Shown here in pieces: positions 42,760 through 51,055 of a DNA stretch of 64,000 nucleotides. The stretch comes from JAUYQR01 sp050632395 (GTDB taxonomy: Bacteria; Pseudomonadota; Alphaproteobacteria; Rhodobacterales; Rhodobacteraceae). Under the pieces are notes generated by a model. That model saw only the letters and a program-made list of their open reading frames with translations, was not told the origin of the DNA and made no database searches. Position 1 is the first letter of the stretch. Each line of letters starts with the position of its first letter. The translations under genes and the position numbers were made by a program. The stretch is from positions 434,001 to 498,000 of the forward strand of contig NZ_CP192600.1 in NCBI RefSeq assembly GCF_050632395.1. Reading direction: 5' to 3'.

Positions 42760-43677
42760 ATGGCTTTCAGAAAGCCCGTGCGCTGGCACATCGCCGTGTT
42801 TCTGGCCCCGGCGGTGCTGGTCTATACCGCGCTGATGATCGTGCCCCTGTTCGGCACCCTGAACCTTTCCCTGTTCAACAAGGACGGCGACGTGCGCGTC
42901 TTCGTCGGCCTTGCGAACTTTGCCACGCTCTTTGGTGACCCGCGCTGGTCGGACCAGTTCTGGAACGCGCTAGGCAACAACGCGTGGTTCTTCCTCATTC
43001 ACATGCTGGTGCAGAACCCGGTCGGTATCGCGCTGGCGGCGATCCTGTCGACGCCAAAGTTGCGCATGGCCGCCTTCTACCGCACCGCGATCTTCATCCC
43101 GACGATCCTGAGTTTCGTGATCGTGGGCTTCGTCTGGAAGCTGATCCTTAGCCCAATCTGGGGCATCGCGCCCGGAATGCTAGATTTCATCGGTCTGAAA
43201 AGCCTGTTCGCGCCCTGGCTTGGCAAGGAAGAATATGCGCTTACCGCACTCGCCCTGATCTCGGTCTGGCAGTTCATCGGCATCCCGATGATGCTGATCT
43301 ATGCCGCCCTGCTTTCCATCCCCGACGAGGTGCTTGAGGCGGCCGAGATGGACGGGATCACCGGCTGGTCGCAGTTCTGGAAGATCAAGCTGCCGCTGAT
43401 CCTGCCCGCCATCGGCATCATCTCGATCCTGACATTCGTGGGCAACTTCAATGCCTTCGACCTGATCTACGTGGCGCAAGGCGCGCTGGCGGGGCCGGAT
43501 TTCAGCACGGATATCCTTGGCACCTTCCTCTACCGCACGTTCTTTGGCTTCCAGTTGCAACTCGGCGATCCCTACATGGGGTCCGCCATTGCGGGAGCGA
43601 TGTTCGCGATCATCCTCCTAGGGGTCTGCGTCTACCTCTTCGGCATCCAGACCCGGCTCAGAAGGTATCAGTTCTGA
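42760..43677 (+). CDS. Sugar ABC transporter permease (MalF-like)
   Basis: A 305-aa inner-membrane protein with six or so hydrophobic segments. The EAA loop EAAEMDGITGWSQFWKIKLPLILPA, which docks on the ATPase, and the final YLFGIQTRLRRYQF are features of MalF/UgpA-type permeases. AAGGGGAGGG precedes the ATG. It overlaps the second permease gene as TGATG. Confidence 0.92.
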   Translation: MAFRKPVRWHIAVFLAPAVLVYTALMIVPLFGTLNLSLFNKDGDVRVFVGLANFATLFGDPRWSDQFWNALGNNAWFFLIHMLVQNPVGIALAAILSTPKLRMAAFYRTAIFIPTILSFVIVGFVWKLILSPIWGIAPGMLDFIGLKSLFAPWLGKEEYALTALALISVWQFIGIPMMLIYAALLSIPDEVLEAAEMDGITGWSQFWKIKLPLILPAIGIISILTFVGNFNAFDLIYVAQGALAGPDFSTDILGTFLYRTFFGFQLQLGDPYMGSAIAGAMFAIILLGVCVYLFGIQTRLRRYQF

Positions 43678-44513
43678 TGTCCGCCCGCATGTCCCCCGCC
43701 CGCACCATCGCAGCCCACGCGGCGCTGATCACCTACACGCTGATTGCCCTCTTTCCGGTCTTCGTGATCGTCATCAACAGCTTCAAGTCGCGGAAAGCCA
43801 TTTTTGCCGATCCGCTGGCGCTGCCCGTGCCAGGTAACTTCGACCTGATCGGCTATGAAACCGTGATGAAACAAGGCGATTTCTTCGCCTACTTCCAGAA
43901 CTCGATGATCGTGACGGTCGCATCGCTGTTCTTCGTGCTGCTGTTCGGGGCGATGGCGGCCTTTGCTCTCAGCGAATACAGGTTCAAGGGCAACACGCTG
44001 ATGGGCCTTTACCTCGCGCTCGGCATCATGATCCCGATCCGGCTTGGCACCGTGGCGATCCTGCAGATGATGGTCGCCTCGGGCCTCGTGAATACGCTCA
44101 CGGCCCTGATCCTCGTTTATACCGCGCAGGGCCTGCCGCTGGCAGTGTTCATCCTGTCGGAGTTCATGCGCAACGTGTCGGACGATCTGAAGAATGCGGG
44201 CCGGATCGACGGGCTGTCGGAATACGCGATCTTCTTCACCCTCGTCCTGCCGCTGGTGCGCCCGGCGATGGCAACCGTCGCGGTCTTCACCATGATCCCG
44301 ATCTGGAATGACCTGTGGTTCCCGCTGATCCTTGCCCCGTCAGAGGAGGTGAAGACCATCACCCTTGGCAGCCAGGTCTTCATCGGCCAGTTCGTCACCA
44401 ACTGGAACGCGGTGCTGGCTGCCCTCAGCCTCGCCATCGTGCCGGTCCTCGTCATGTATCTGATCTTCTCCCGCCAGCTTATCCGCGGGATCACTGCAGG
44501 AGCCGTCAAATGA
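43677..44513 (+). CDS. Sugar ABC transporter permease (MalG-like)
   Basis: A 278-aa inner-membrane permease with ALFPVFVIVINSFKSRKAIFADP, FRGN-like ALSEYRFKGNTLM and the EAA loop NAGRIDGLSEYAIFFTLVLPLVRPA. The C-terminus FSRQLIRGITAGAVK is the MalG-type ending. It forms the heterodimeric channel with the preceding permease. It overlaps the following Gfo/Idh gene by ATGA. Confidence 0.93.
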   Translation: MSARMSPARTIAAHAALITYTLIALFPVFVIVINSFKSRKAIFADPLALPVPGNFDLIGYETVMKQGDFFAYFQNSMIVTVASLFFVLLFGAMAAFALSEYRFKGNTLMGLYLALGIMIPIRLGTVAILQMMVASGLVNTLTALILVYTAQGLPLAVFILSEFMRNVSDDLKNAGRIDGLSEYAIFFTLVLPLVRPAMATVAVFTMIPIWNDLWFPLILAPSEEVKTITLGSQVFIGQFVTNWNAVLAALSLAIVPVLVMYLIFSRQLIRGITAGAVK

Positions 44514-45532
44514 TCCGCGTCTTGGTTGCAGGTTTGGGCAACATGGGCCGCAGCCATGCGCTTGCCTATCACCGGGATCCGGCCTTCGAACTGGTCGGCC
44601 TTGTGAACCGCAGCCTGCCGACGCTTGACACCGCACTGGCCGGCTACGCCATCACGCCTGACTTCAATGAGGCTCTAAACCGCCTGAAACCCGATCTTGT
44701 CTGCGTCTCCACCTACTCCGACAGCCACGCCGACTATGCCATCGCCGCGATGGAGGCTGGAGCGGATGTGTTCGTCGAAAAGCCGCTTGCCACCACCGTC
44801 GCCGATGCGCGCCGGGTGGCAGAGGCGGCGGCGCGGCTGGGGCGGAAGGTCGTGGTCGGGTATATCCTGCGCCATCACCCCTCGTGGATCAGGCTGATCG
44901 AGGAGGCGCGCGCTTTGGGCGGGCCGTACGTCTTCCGCCTCAACCTCAACCAGCAGTCCACCGGGGCTACGTGGGAGGTGCACAAGGCCCTGATGCAGAC
45001 CACCTCGCCCATCGTCGATTGCGGCGTGCATTACGTTGACGTGATGTGCCAGATCACCGACGCCAAACCGGTGGAGGTGCGCGGCATGGGCCTGCGCCTG
45101 TCGAACGAGATCGCGCCCGACATGTACAACTACGGCCATTTCCAGGTGCTGTTCGATGACGGCTCCCTCGGCTGGTACGAGGCGGGCTGGGGCCCGATGA
45201 TGTCGGACACCGCGTTTTTCGTGAAAGACGTGGTCAGCCCGAAAGGTGCCGTGTCGATCAAGATGCCGGAAAGCGTGCGTTCCGACGACGTCGACACCCA
45301 CACCAAGACGTCGATGCTGCGGATCCACCGCGTCGGCCAACCGGATCAGGACCTGAACATGGCCGACGAACCCGGCCATCAGGAATTGTGCGAACGCGAG
45401 CAGGCCTTCATGGCCCGCGCCATCACCGAAAACATCGACCTCACCCGCCACCTGCAAGACGCGGTGCAGTCGCTTGCCATCTGCCTTGCCGCGGACGAAA
45501 GCGTCCGGTCCGGCCAACCAGTGAAATTGTGA
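44510..45532 (+). CDS. Gfo/Idh/MocA-family oxidoreductase within the sugar importer operon
   Basis: A 340-aa dehydrogenase with Rossmann VAGLGNMGRSHALAYH, VSTYSDSHADYAI, VEKPLATT and IVDCGVHYVDVMCQI (catalytic Asp/His region). The ATG at 44510 overlaps the permease stop; earlier in-frame codons lie inside that gene. It is inserted between permease and ATPase genes, so it is co-expressed with uptake and probably oxidises or epimerises the imported sugar. Substrate unknown. Confidence 0.87.
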   Translation: MIRVLVAGLGNMGRSHALAYHRDPAFELVGLVNRSLPTLDTALAGYAITPDFNEALNRLKPDLVCVSTYSDSHADYAIAAMEAGADVFVEKPLATTVADARRVAEAAARLGRKVVVGYILRHHPSWIRLIEEARALGGPYVFRLNLNQQSTGATWEVHKALMQTTSPIVDCGVHYVDVMCQITDAKPVEVRGMGLRLSNEIAPDMYNYGHFQVLFDDGSLGWYEAGWGPMMSDTAFFVKDVVSPKGAVSIKMPESVRSDDVDTHTKTSMLRIHRVGQPDQDLNMADEPGHQELCEREQAFMARAITENIDLTRHLQDAVQSLAICLAADESVRSGQPVKL

Positions 45533-45538
45533 GGGTGC

Positions 45539-46552
45539 ATGGGCGCGCTTGACCTGAAGGCTGTCACCAAAAGCTTCGGCGCCACCGAGGTCATCAAGGG
45601 CATCGACCTTGAGGTGCGGGAGGGCGAGTTTTGCGTCTTCGTCGGCCCCTCGGGCTGCGGCAAGTCCACCCTGCTTCGCATCATCGCGGGTCTGGAGGAT
45701 GCGACCTCGGGCGACATCCTGCTTGATGGCAAGCGCGTCAACGACGTGGCCCCCGCCAAGCGCGAACTGGCGATGGTGTTCCAAAGCTACGCGCTTTACC
45801 CGCACCTGTCGGTCCGCGACAACATGGGCCTCGCCTTGAAACAGGCGGGCAAACCCCGGGCCGAGATCACGGCGATGACCGACCGCGCCGCCAAGATGCT
45901 GTCGCTCGACGCGCTTCTTGACCGTCGCCCGGCGGAACTCAGCGGCGGCCAGCGTCAGCGTGTCGCAATCGGCCGCGCCATCGTGCGCACGCCGAAACTC
46001 TTTCTGTTCGACGAACCCCTCTCCAACCTCGACGCCGCCCTGCGCGTCGCCACCCGGATCGAGATCGCCCGCCTGCACCGCGACCTGAAGGCCACGATGA
46101 TCTACGTCACCCACGACCAGGTCGAAGCGATGACCCTTGCCGACCGCATCGTTGTCTTGCGCGCGGGCAAGGTGGAGCAGGTCGGCACCCCGATGGAGCT
46201 TTACAACAACCCCGCCAACACCTTCGTCGCGGGCTTCATCGGCAGCCCGCAGATGAACTTCCTTGACGCCGCCGCCCTGGGTCACCCGCCCGGCCAGATC
46301 GGCGCGCGGCCCGAACACATCGGCTTGTCGCGGCAAACCGGCGACCTGTCCGGTCAGGTCAGCCATGTCGAAAAGCTGGGTGGCGAAACGCTGGTCTATG
46401 TGCGCAGCGACGTGCATGGCCTGCTTACCGTGCGGCTGTTCGGTGAACACGATTACGCCGTGTCAGAGACGGTTTTCCTGACCCTGCCCACCGATCGGCT
46501 GTTCCATTTCGCCCCTGACGGTCGCCGCCGCCAACCAACAGCCGTGGTCTAG
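45539..46552 (+). CDS. Sugar ABC transporter ATP-binding protein (UgpC/MsmK/MalK type)
   Basis: A 337-aa ATPase with Walker A GPSGCGKST, Q-loop VFQSYALYPHLSV, signature LSGGQRQRVAIGRA, Walker B LFLFDEPLSNLD and H-loop YVTHDQ. A C-terminal TOBE/MalK regulatory domain follows (GARPEHIGLS). It powers the two MalFG-type permeases. The start lies 6 bp after the Gfo/Idh stop. Its end overlaps the convergent acidic-protein gene by 4 bp with no terminator between. Confidence 0.94.
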   Translation: MGALDLKAVTKSFGATEVIKGIDLEVREGEFCVFVGPSGCGKSTLLRIIAGLEDATSGDILLDGKRVNDVAPAKRELAMVFQSYALYPHLSVRDNMGLALKQAGKPRAEITAMTDRAAKMLSLDALLDRRPAELSGGQRQRVAIGRAIVRTPKLFLFDEPLSNLDAALRVATRIEIARLHRDLKATMIYVTHDQVEAMTLADRIVVLRAGKVEQVGTPMELYNNPANTFVAGFIGSPQMNFLDAAALGHPPGQIGARPEHIGLSRQTGDLSGQVSHVEKLGGETLVYVRSDVHGLLTVRLFGEHDYAVSETVFLTLPTDRLFHFAPDGRRRQPTAVV

Positions 46553-47397
46553 CCGCGCGCGGCGTTCCACGCGGCCAGAACCTGCCCCGCCGCATCGCCC
46601 GCCACCACGCCCAGCAACACCGCGCCCTCCGCCTGCAGGCAAAGGATGCTGTGGCCGCTTACCAGATCGTTGCCCAGAACGGTGCAGACGGGCTCGCCTG
46701 CGGCCTGTGTCAGCCGGTCAAGTTGCTGCATCAGCGCGTCGGCCTCGTCGTTCAGGAAATCCTCAAGCGGCGCGACCATTTCCTCGGGGCCGAACCGGCC
46801 CTGTTCCTCGTCGCCCGATCGGATCAGCCAGGCGGCCAACCCGTCGCCCATCTGCGCCACGAAGGCTTGAAGGAACCCGACCGTTTCCGGTCCGGCCTCC
46901 GCTTCGGGTTCAACGCCATCCCCCACGCTTTCCACGGCCTCAGCCTCAGCCTCGGCCTCAACCGAGTCGGCACCTTCGTCGTTCAGATCAATTCCCAGAT
47001 GGTCCGCAAGGCGCGCCACCGGCAGCCCCACGCTCAGCCCCTCGCTGCGGCCCAGCGGGGCGGCGATCACCCGCAGGGTCGACCCACTTGCCGTCAGCGC
47101 GCTGAAAACCCCTGCCAGATCCTCGCGGTTGGCATCGTCCAGCGCCGGCACGCCAAGGCAGGCCTCCGCGCCGGCAATCCCGCTTGCCGCCGTCACCCGC
47201 AGCACCCTGCGCCCCGCCACGTCCAGCGACAGCGTCGCCCCCGCATCGGTCGAAAACACCAGGGATCGGCCCAGCAGCGTCTCGTTGATCTCGCGCAGCA
47301 GCGCAGCCAATGGCGAGGCCATCCCCGGCCCACCGATCACGCGCAACGCGCCCGGCGCGAACGTCGCCGGGGCCTGCAGCGCCCGAAGTCGGGCCAT
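46549..47397 (-). CDS. Uncharacterised acidic protein, last gene of the FHA/GTPase operon
   Basis: A 282-aa protein I do not recognise. Residues of the first half form alternating strands and helices (LRVIGGPGMASPLAALLREINETL, ATLSLDVAGRRVLRVTAASG). A very acidic Glu/Ala/Asp linker lies in the middle, and a helical segment GFLQAFVAQMGDGLAAWL is followed by a C-terminal strand-rich part (VCTVLGNDLVSGHSILCLQAEGAVLLGVV). No signal peptide or membrane helix. The ATG at 47397 is preferred; a TTG 8 codons earlier is possible. It may be an effector or adaptor of the GTPases; this is inference from order only. Confidence 0.7.
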   Translation of the reverse strand: MARLRALQAPATFAPGALRVIGGPGMASPLAALLREINETLLGRSLVFSTDAGATLSLDVAGRRVLRVTAASGIAGAEACLGVPALDDANREDLAGVFSALTASGSTLRVIAAPLGRSEGLSVGLPVARLADHLGIDLNDEGADSVEAEAEAEAVESVGDGVEPEAEAGPETVGFLQAFVAQMGDGLAAWLIRSGDEEQGRFGPEEMVAPLEDFLNDEADALMQQLDRLTQAAGEPVCTVLGNDLVSGHSILCLQAEGAVLLGVVAGDAAGQVLAAWNAARG

Positions 47398-47451
47398 TAC
47401 TGGGGTCGTCTTGTCTTTCAAGTGCCTTGCCGAACCATTCGCCCAAAGGCG

Positions 47452-47832
47452 TTACGCATTCCCGCTGATGTCGTCCAGCGTGCTGCGAAGTGTCGCGACA
47501 AATGCGCCAAGGTCAATGGAGTGATCGCATATACAGCAGATCGCGTCGTCAGTCTCGGCCTGCGCACGCAGAAACAGCTTCACGCCCGACCCGTCCACGA
47601 CCAACGCCCCGTGCGCCGTGCCGAACGCCTGTTCGGCCAGCGTCGACATCGGTTCGCCAAAACTGGCCGAGGCATCGGCGCACAACTGGTCCAGATGTTC
47701 CTGCGTCATGTCCACCGACCCGGCGCTGCTCAGCACCATGCGCGAGGCAAGGTCGGCATAGGCGATCACCCGCGCCTGCGGATGCGCCGTCGCCACGGAT
47801 TGCAATGCGTCCTGAACCCCCACGGGCATCAT
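47452..47832 (-). CDS. Small roadblock/LC7-like protein (tentative)
   Basis: A 126-aa cytosolic protein. The predicted order is helix (VQDALQSVATAHP), strands (ARVIAYADLASRMVLSS), helix (EHLDQLCADASASF), strands (HGALVVDGSGVKLFLRAQ and AICCICDH), helix (LGAFVATLRSTLDDIS). This is the roadblock/longin-like arrangement. Such proteins, for example MglB, bind small GTPases and act as activators or scaffolds. It follows a dynamin-like gene by 23 bp. Fold assignment is by eye, and a different PAS- or profilin-like fold is possible. Confidence 0.6.
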   Translation of the reverse strand: MMPVGVQDALQSVATAHPQARVIAYADLASRMVLSSAGSVDMTQEHLDQLCADASASFGEPMSTLAEQAFGTAHGALVVDGSGVKLFLRAQAETDDAICCICDHSIDLGAFVATLRSTLDDISGNA

Positions 47833-47855
47833 CCTTTAGAATCTGGGCCGCAGCC

Positions 47856-48839
47856 TCAGCCCTTCGATTGCGTCAACGGCGAAGCGGGGCCAGCGGCACC
47901 ACCGCCATCCTGCGGCGGGGCGCTGGTACGTTCGGCAAATGGCACCACATTGCCGCCAAGCGCAACCGGCCGTGCCGCATCGGGGCGGGGCTGGCGTGCG
48001 CCGGTGGTAGCCACGCGGCGTGGCATGACCCGCTCGCCCAAAGGCACCGTCTGCCCTGTTTTCACCAGACGAAGCCGGTCGAAATGCGTCGACACAAGGC
48101 TCGATTCACCGGCCGATACTGGCTCGTCGCCGTCTTGCACCTGTTCTTCGTCGGTCAGCGTCGCGTCGCTGTCGGCCAGCCGATTGACCAGATCATACAA
48201 TGCGTTGGTAAAGGCATAGCCCCCGCTTGCGACCCATTTCTGCTGGTCATCCCCCGCTGCCATCGCCTGCGTCAGCGAAATCGGGAAGAACTCGGCAAAC
48301 AGCCCGCGCGTTTCGGTGGCCACTCGCTTCAACACGCGCAGCCGGTCAGCCTCGCTGATGATTTTGTCAAAGCGCGTCACCAGCAACATGCTGTGGGCGC
48401 GCAATTCCTCGGGGAAGGTCGCCCAGACGCCGGCTTCCGATTGCCGCCACGCCTGCGTCGCATGGGTGCACCACAGGACGCCATCCGCTAGATGCGCCAT
48501 CCGTTCCCACACTTCGGGCGCCATGCTCGGGTCGGAAATCCCGGGCATGTCGATCAGGTCGCAATATTTCAACATCTCGCTTTTCAGGTAGATGCGCACA
48601 TGCTCCGTCCCGTCCAGGGACACGCTGCCAAGGTCGGCCACGTCCAAAGGTTCGCGCTCGCCATCCAGACGTTGCACATAGGCATCGCCCGCCCCGTAAC
48701 TTAGCCAGACCGGCGGCAATTGCGTCGCCGTGACCTTCTCCAACAGCGGACGCGACCCCAGAAGCACGTTGCACAGCGTGCTCTTGCCGGAACTGAATTC
48801 GCCCATGATCGCAAGGCGCGGTTTGCGGTGGTTTGCCAT
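47856..48839 (-). CDS. Dynamin-like GTPase, short form
   Basis: A 327-aa P-loop GTPase. G1 is GEFSSGKST (13-21), a G2 threonine lies in VTATQLP (near 39), G3 is DMPG (97-100) and G4 is TRFD (155-158). The G1/G2 spacing and sequence are those of dynamin-family proteins. After the GTPase domain there is a short helical part and a low-complexity Pro/Gly/Ala tail (about 260-327) with no stalk. It may need a partner, most simply the 690-aa protein encoded 21 bp upstream. Function unknown. Confidence 0.82.
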   Translation of the reverse strand: MANHRKPRLAIMGEFSSGKSTLCNVLLGSRPLLEKVTATQLPPVWLSYGAGDAYVQRLDGEREPLDVADLGSVSLDGTEHVRIYLKSEMLKYCDLIDMPGISDPSMAPEVWERMAHLADGVLWCTHATQAWRQSEAGVWATFPEELRAHSMLLVTRFDKIISEADRLRVLKRVATETRGLFAEFFPISLTQAMAAGDDQQKWVASGGYAFTNALYDLVNRLADSDATLTDEEQVQDGDEPVSAGESSLVSTHFDRLRLVKTGQTVPLGERVMPRRVATTGARQPRPDAARPVALGGNVVPFAERTSAPPQDGGGAAGPASPLTQSKG

Positions 48840-48860
48840 GGCTACTGCTCTTTTCTTCCG

Positions 48861-50933
48861 TCAGTCTGCATAAACGCTCAGCTCGTCCATCACCGTCGCC
48901 AAGCCGGCTTGACGGTCTTCCCACGCGTTGACGCCGAAAAGCTCCTTCATTTCGGCAATCGACACGTCGGAACTGGCCAGCGCGCTGGTCAGCAGCTCCC
49001 GCTGTTCGTGCAGGAAATCCCTCAGCGTCTTCTGCGTGCGTTCACGGAACAGGCCGATCTGTATGGTCTTGAGATCATTGATGATCGGGTCGGTCTCTGC
49101 ACGGATCAGCTTGTAGAAATCCTCGGCAAAGGCCTGATAGCCGCGCCGCCGCTGCCACCAGCCCTTCCACCAGCTGACCTGCAGGTCCAGCGCGATGGTC
49201 TGGCCAAGGTTGATCGGCGGCGGGATGTAGGTCACCACCGGCACCTCGATCTTGAACCCCTCGACCGTGATCGAGAAGGTGCGCCCGTAAAGATCCGCCA
49301 CCAGCCGCGCGGCATCGCCGTTCACCTCGGCGGCGATGGCGTGCATCTTCTTCAGCAGCACCTGATAGCTTGAACTCAGCAGCATCCGCAGCCCCAGCGG
49401 GCTGTAGTGCCACATCGCGTCTTCGCCGTTGTTCTGCAGATGCTCGATCAGCGATGACGTCGCACGCTCCAGAAACCGCTCGTAGGATTGGTCGATCCGG
49501 TTGGTGAAATCGGCGCAGGCCAGATTGGTGCGCTGCATCAGCCGCTCGGTGCAGTCGGTCTCGATCCGGGTCAGTTCGGCGTCCAGCGCCTCCGGCGTCA
49601 TGCTGCGGGTCAGCGCGCCTTCCTGCTCCAGGATGCGCACCTGATCCACCACATCCAGACTCTGCGCCAGGTTCAGCGCCTGCCGAGCCGATTTCTGCAA
49701 CGTCTCCAGCACCGGGCCTTCGAACATCCGCTGCGCCAGCGCCTCGATCAGCGCCGGCACGCCCGACGCCGCCCAGACCAGATGGTCCGCCGTCCACGTA
49801 TCCACGCGGTCGGCAAAGGCAGACCGCGTCCAGTTGATCGCGGCGTTGGTGCTGTCATCCGGCATCTCGTCGATCGTGCCCGACAGCACGGCATTGGCCC
49901 ACTGCGCGCTGCCGAAGATGATGTCGATGTTCGCCGGCGCGTTGTTCTTGCCCAGCGTCTCAAGGATCGACCGGTGAATTTCCGGCACTTGCGTCGCCGG
50001 GTCGGACAATTCGTCGATCCGGTTGACGAAGATGATGATCTCTCGCGACGCTCGGTGCGCAATCATGCGGATCAGCGCCATATCCATCGTGGTCAGCGCC
50101 TGATGCGCCGACAGCACGACAATGCAGGTCCGGCTGTCGCGCACCGCGTTGATGGTGATCTGCTCGCGCATCATGAAGGTGTCGTTCACACCGGGCGTGT
50201 CGCGCACGCAAAGCGACGTCGGAATATCCGCCCGCTCGATGTAAAGATCCGCCGATTTGGTAATGTCGACAAAGCGGCCCTGATCGTCGGCCTCGATCTC
50301 CTCGTCGCCGACGCAGACATAGCGTTTCAGAAGCGCGTCATCGACCTTGCCATAGCGGTGCTCGGTGCCCAAGAGCATCTCGAACTTGCGGCCCAGCCGG
50401 GCGCGCGCCTTCTCGCGCATCGCCACAACCTGCAAGCGCAGCTTCTCCAGCTCGTCATCCGCCCCGGCCCGCGCCGCCAACTGGCCGATTCGGCCGCCGT
50501 TGCTGATCAGCCGGTCCCATTCCGCCCCGTCAAAGAACTTGAACCTCGCCTTCACGTTCGGGTCCGGGCTGGGCGTGTTGATGTGCAGCGACGTGACCAC
50601 CGAAGTCCACGGGTTCACGTCCGTCGGCAACAGCCCCGGCGCGCCGATCATCGCGTTGACCAGCGACGTCTTGCCCGCCTTGATCTGCCCGATCACCGTG
50701 ACCGAAGGCTCGATTTCCCGCGTTTGTTGTTGAATTCGCGCAAGTTTTTTCGCCGTCTCCGGGTCGGCAAGGCTCATGAAATCGCCCAGAACGTCCTCAA
50801 AGTCCTGAACCGCCTCGGCGATCCGCGCCAGTCCGGGAAAGGTTCGCCGTATCGGCGAGTCCGCAGCGGGCGCGACCTGCGCGACCTGTTCTGCGTTCAC
50901 TGCGTCCATCTTCACGACTGCGCCTCGTCCCAT
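48861..50933 (-). CDS. Dynamin-like GTPase, long form
   Basis: A 690-aa protein. G1 is GQIKAGKTS (82-90), G3 is DTPG (245-248) and G4 is NRID (304-307), followed by a long helical stalk. A Trp/Arg-rich patch at 588-599 (WWKGWW, then QRRR) lies at a position where bacterial dynamins place a membrane-binding paddle. No full transmembrane helix is evident. The large size and helical C-terminus fit the membrane-remodelling dynamin family. Start at 50933 follows GAGGG; MDAVNAE at 50909 is an alternative. It is separated by 122 bp from the upstream GTPase gene. Confidence 0.83.
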   Translation of the reverse strand: MGRGAVVKMDAVNAEQVAQVAPAADSPIRRTFPGLARIAEAVQDFEDVLGDFMSLADPETAKKLARIQQQTREIEPSVTVIGQIKAGKTSLVNAMIGAPGLLPTDVNPWTSVVTSLHINTPSPDPNVKARFKFFDGAEWDRLISNGGRIGQLAARAGADDELEKLRLQVVAMREKARARLGRKFEMLLGTEHRYGKVDDALLKRYVCVGDEEIEADDQGRFVDITKSADLYIERADIPTSLCVRDTPGVNDTFMMREQITINAVRDSRTCIVVLSAHQALTTMDMALIRMIAHRASREIIIFVNRIDELSDPATQVPEIHRSILETLGKNNAPANIDIIFGSAQWANAVLSGTIDEMPDDSTNAAINWTRSAFADRVDTWTADHLVWAASGVPALIEALAQRMFEGPVLETLQKSARQALNLAQSLDVVDQVRILEQEGALTRSMTPEALDAELTRIETDCTERLMQRTNLACADFTNRIDQSYERFLERATSSLIEHLQNNGEDAMWHYSPLGLRMLLSSSYQVLLKKMHAIAAEVNGDAARLVADLYGRTFSITVEGFKIEVPVVTYIPPPINLGQTIALDLQVSWWKGWWQRRRGYQAFAEDFYKLIRAETDPIINDLKTIQIGLFRERTQKTLRDFLHEQRELLTSALASSDVSIAEMKELFGVNAWEDRQAGLATVMDELSVYAD

Positions 50934-51055
50934 TCTTACCCTCGAATTTCTGCTAACAGTGCCACTGGATACAACTACCGGTCAGACAAGCCTTATGTTG
51001 GGATAGTGGTGCCAATTGGGCAGAGTTTAGACGAATCTTCGGAGATCAATCCGCC

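Noticed and set aside
44675..46450. 591-codon minus-strand frame over the Gfo/Idh and ABC ATPase genes
   Set aside because: Antisense to two proteins with full catalytic motifs; shadow of GC-rich codons.
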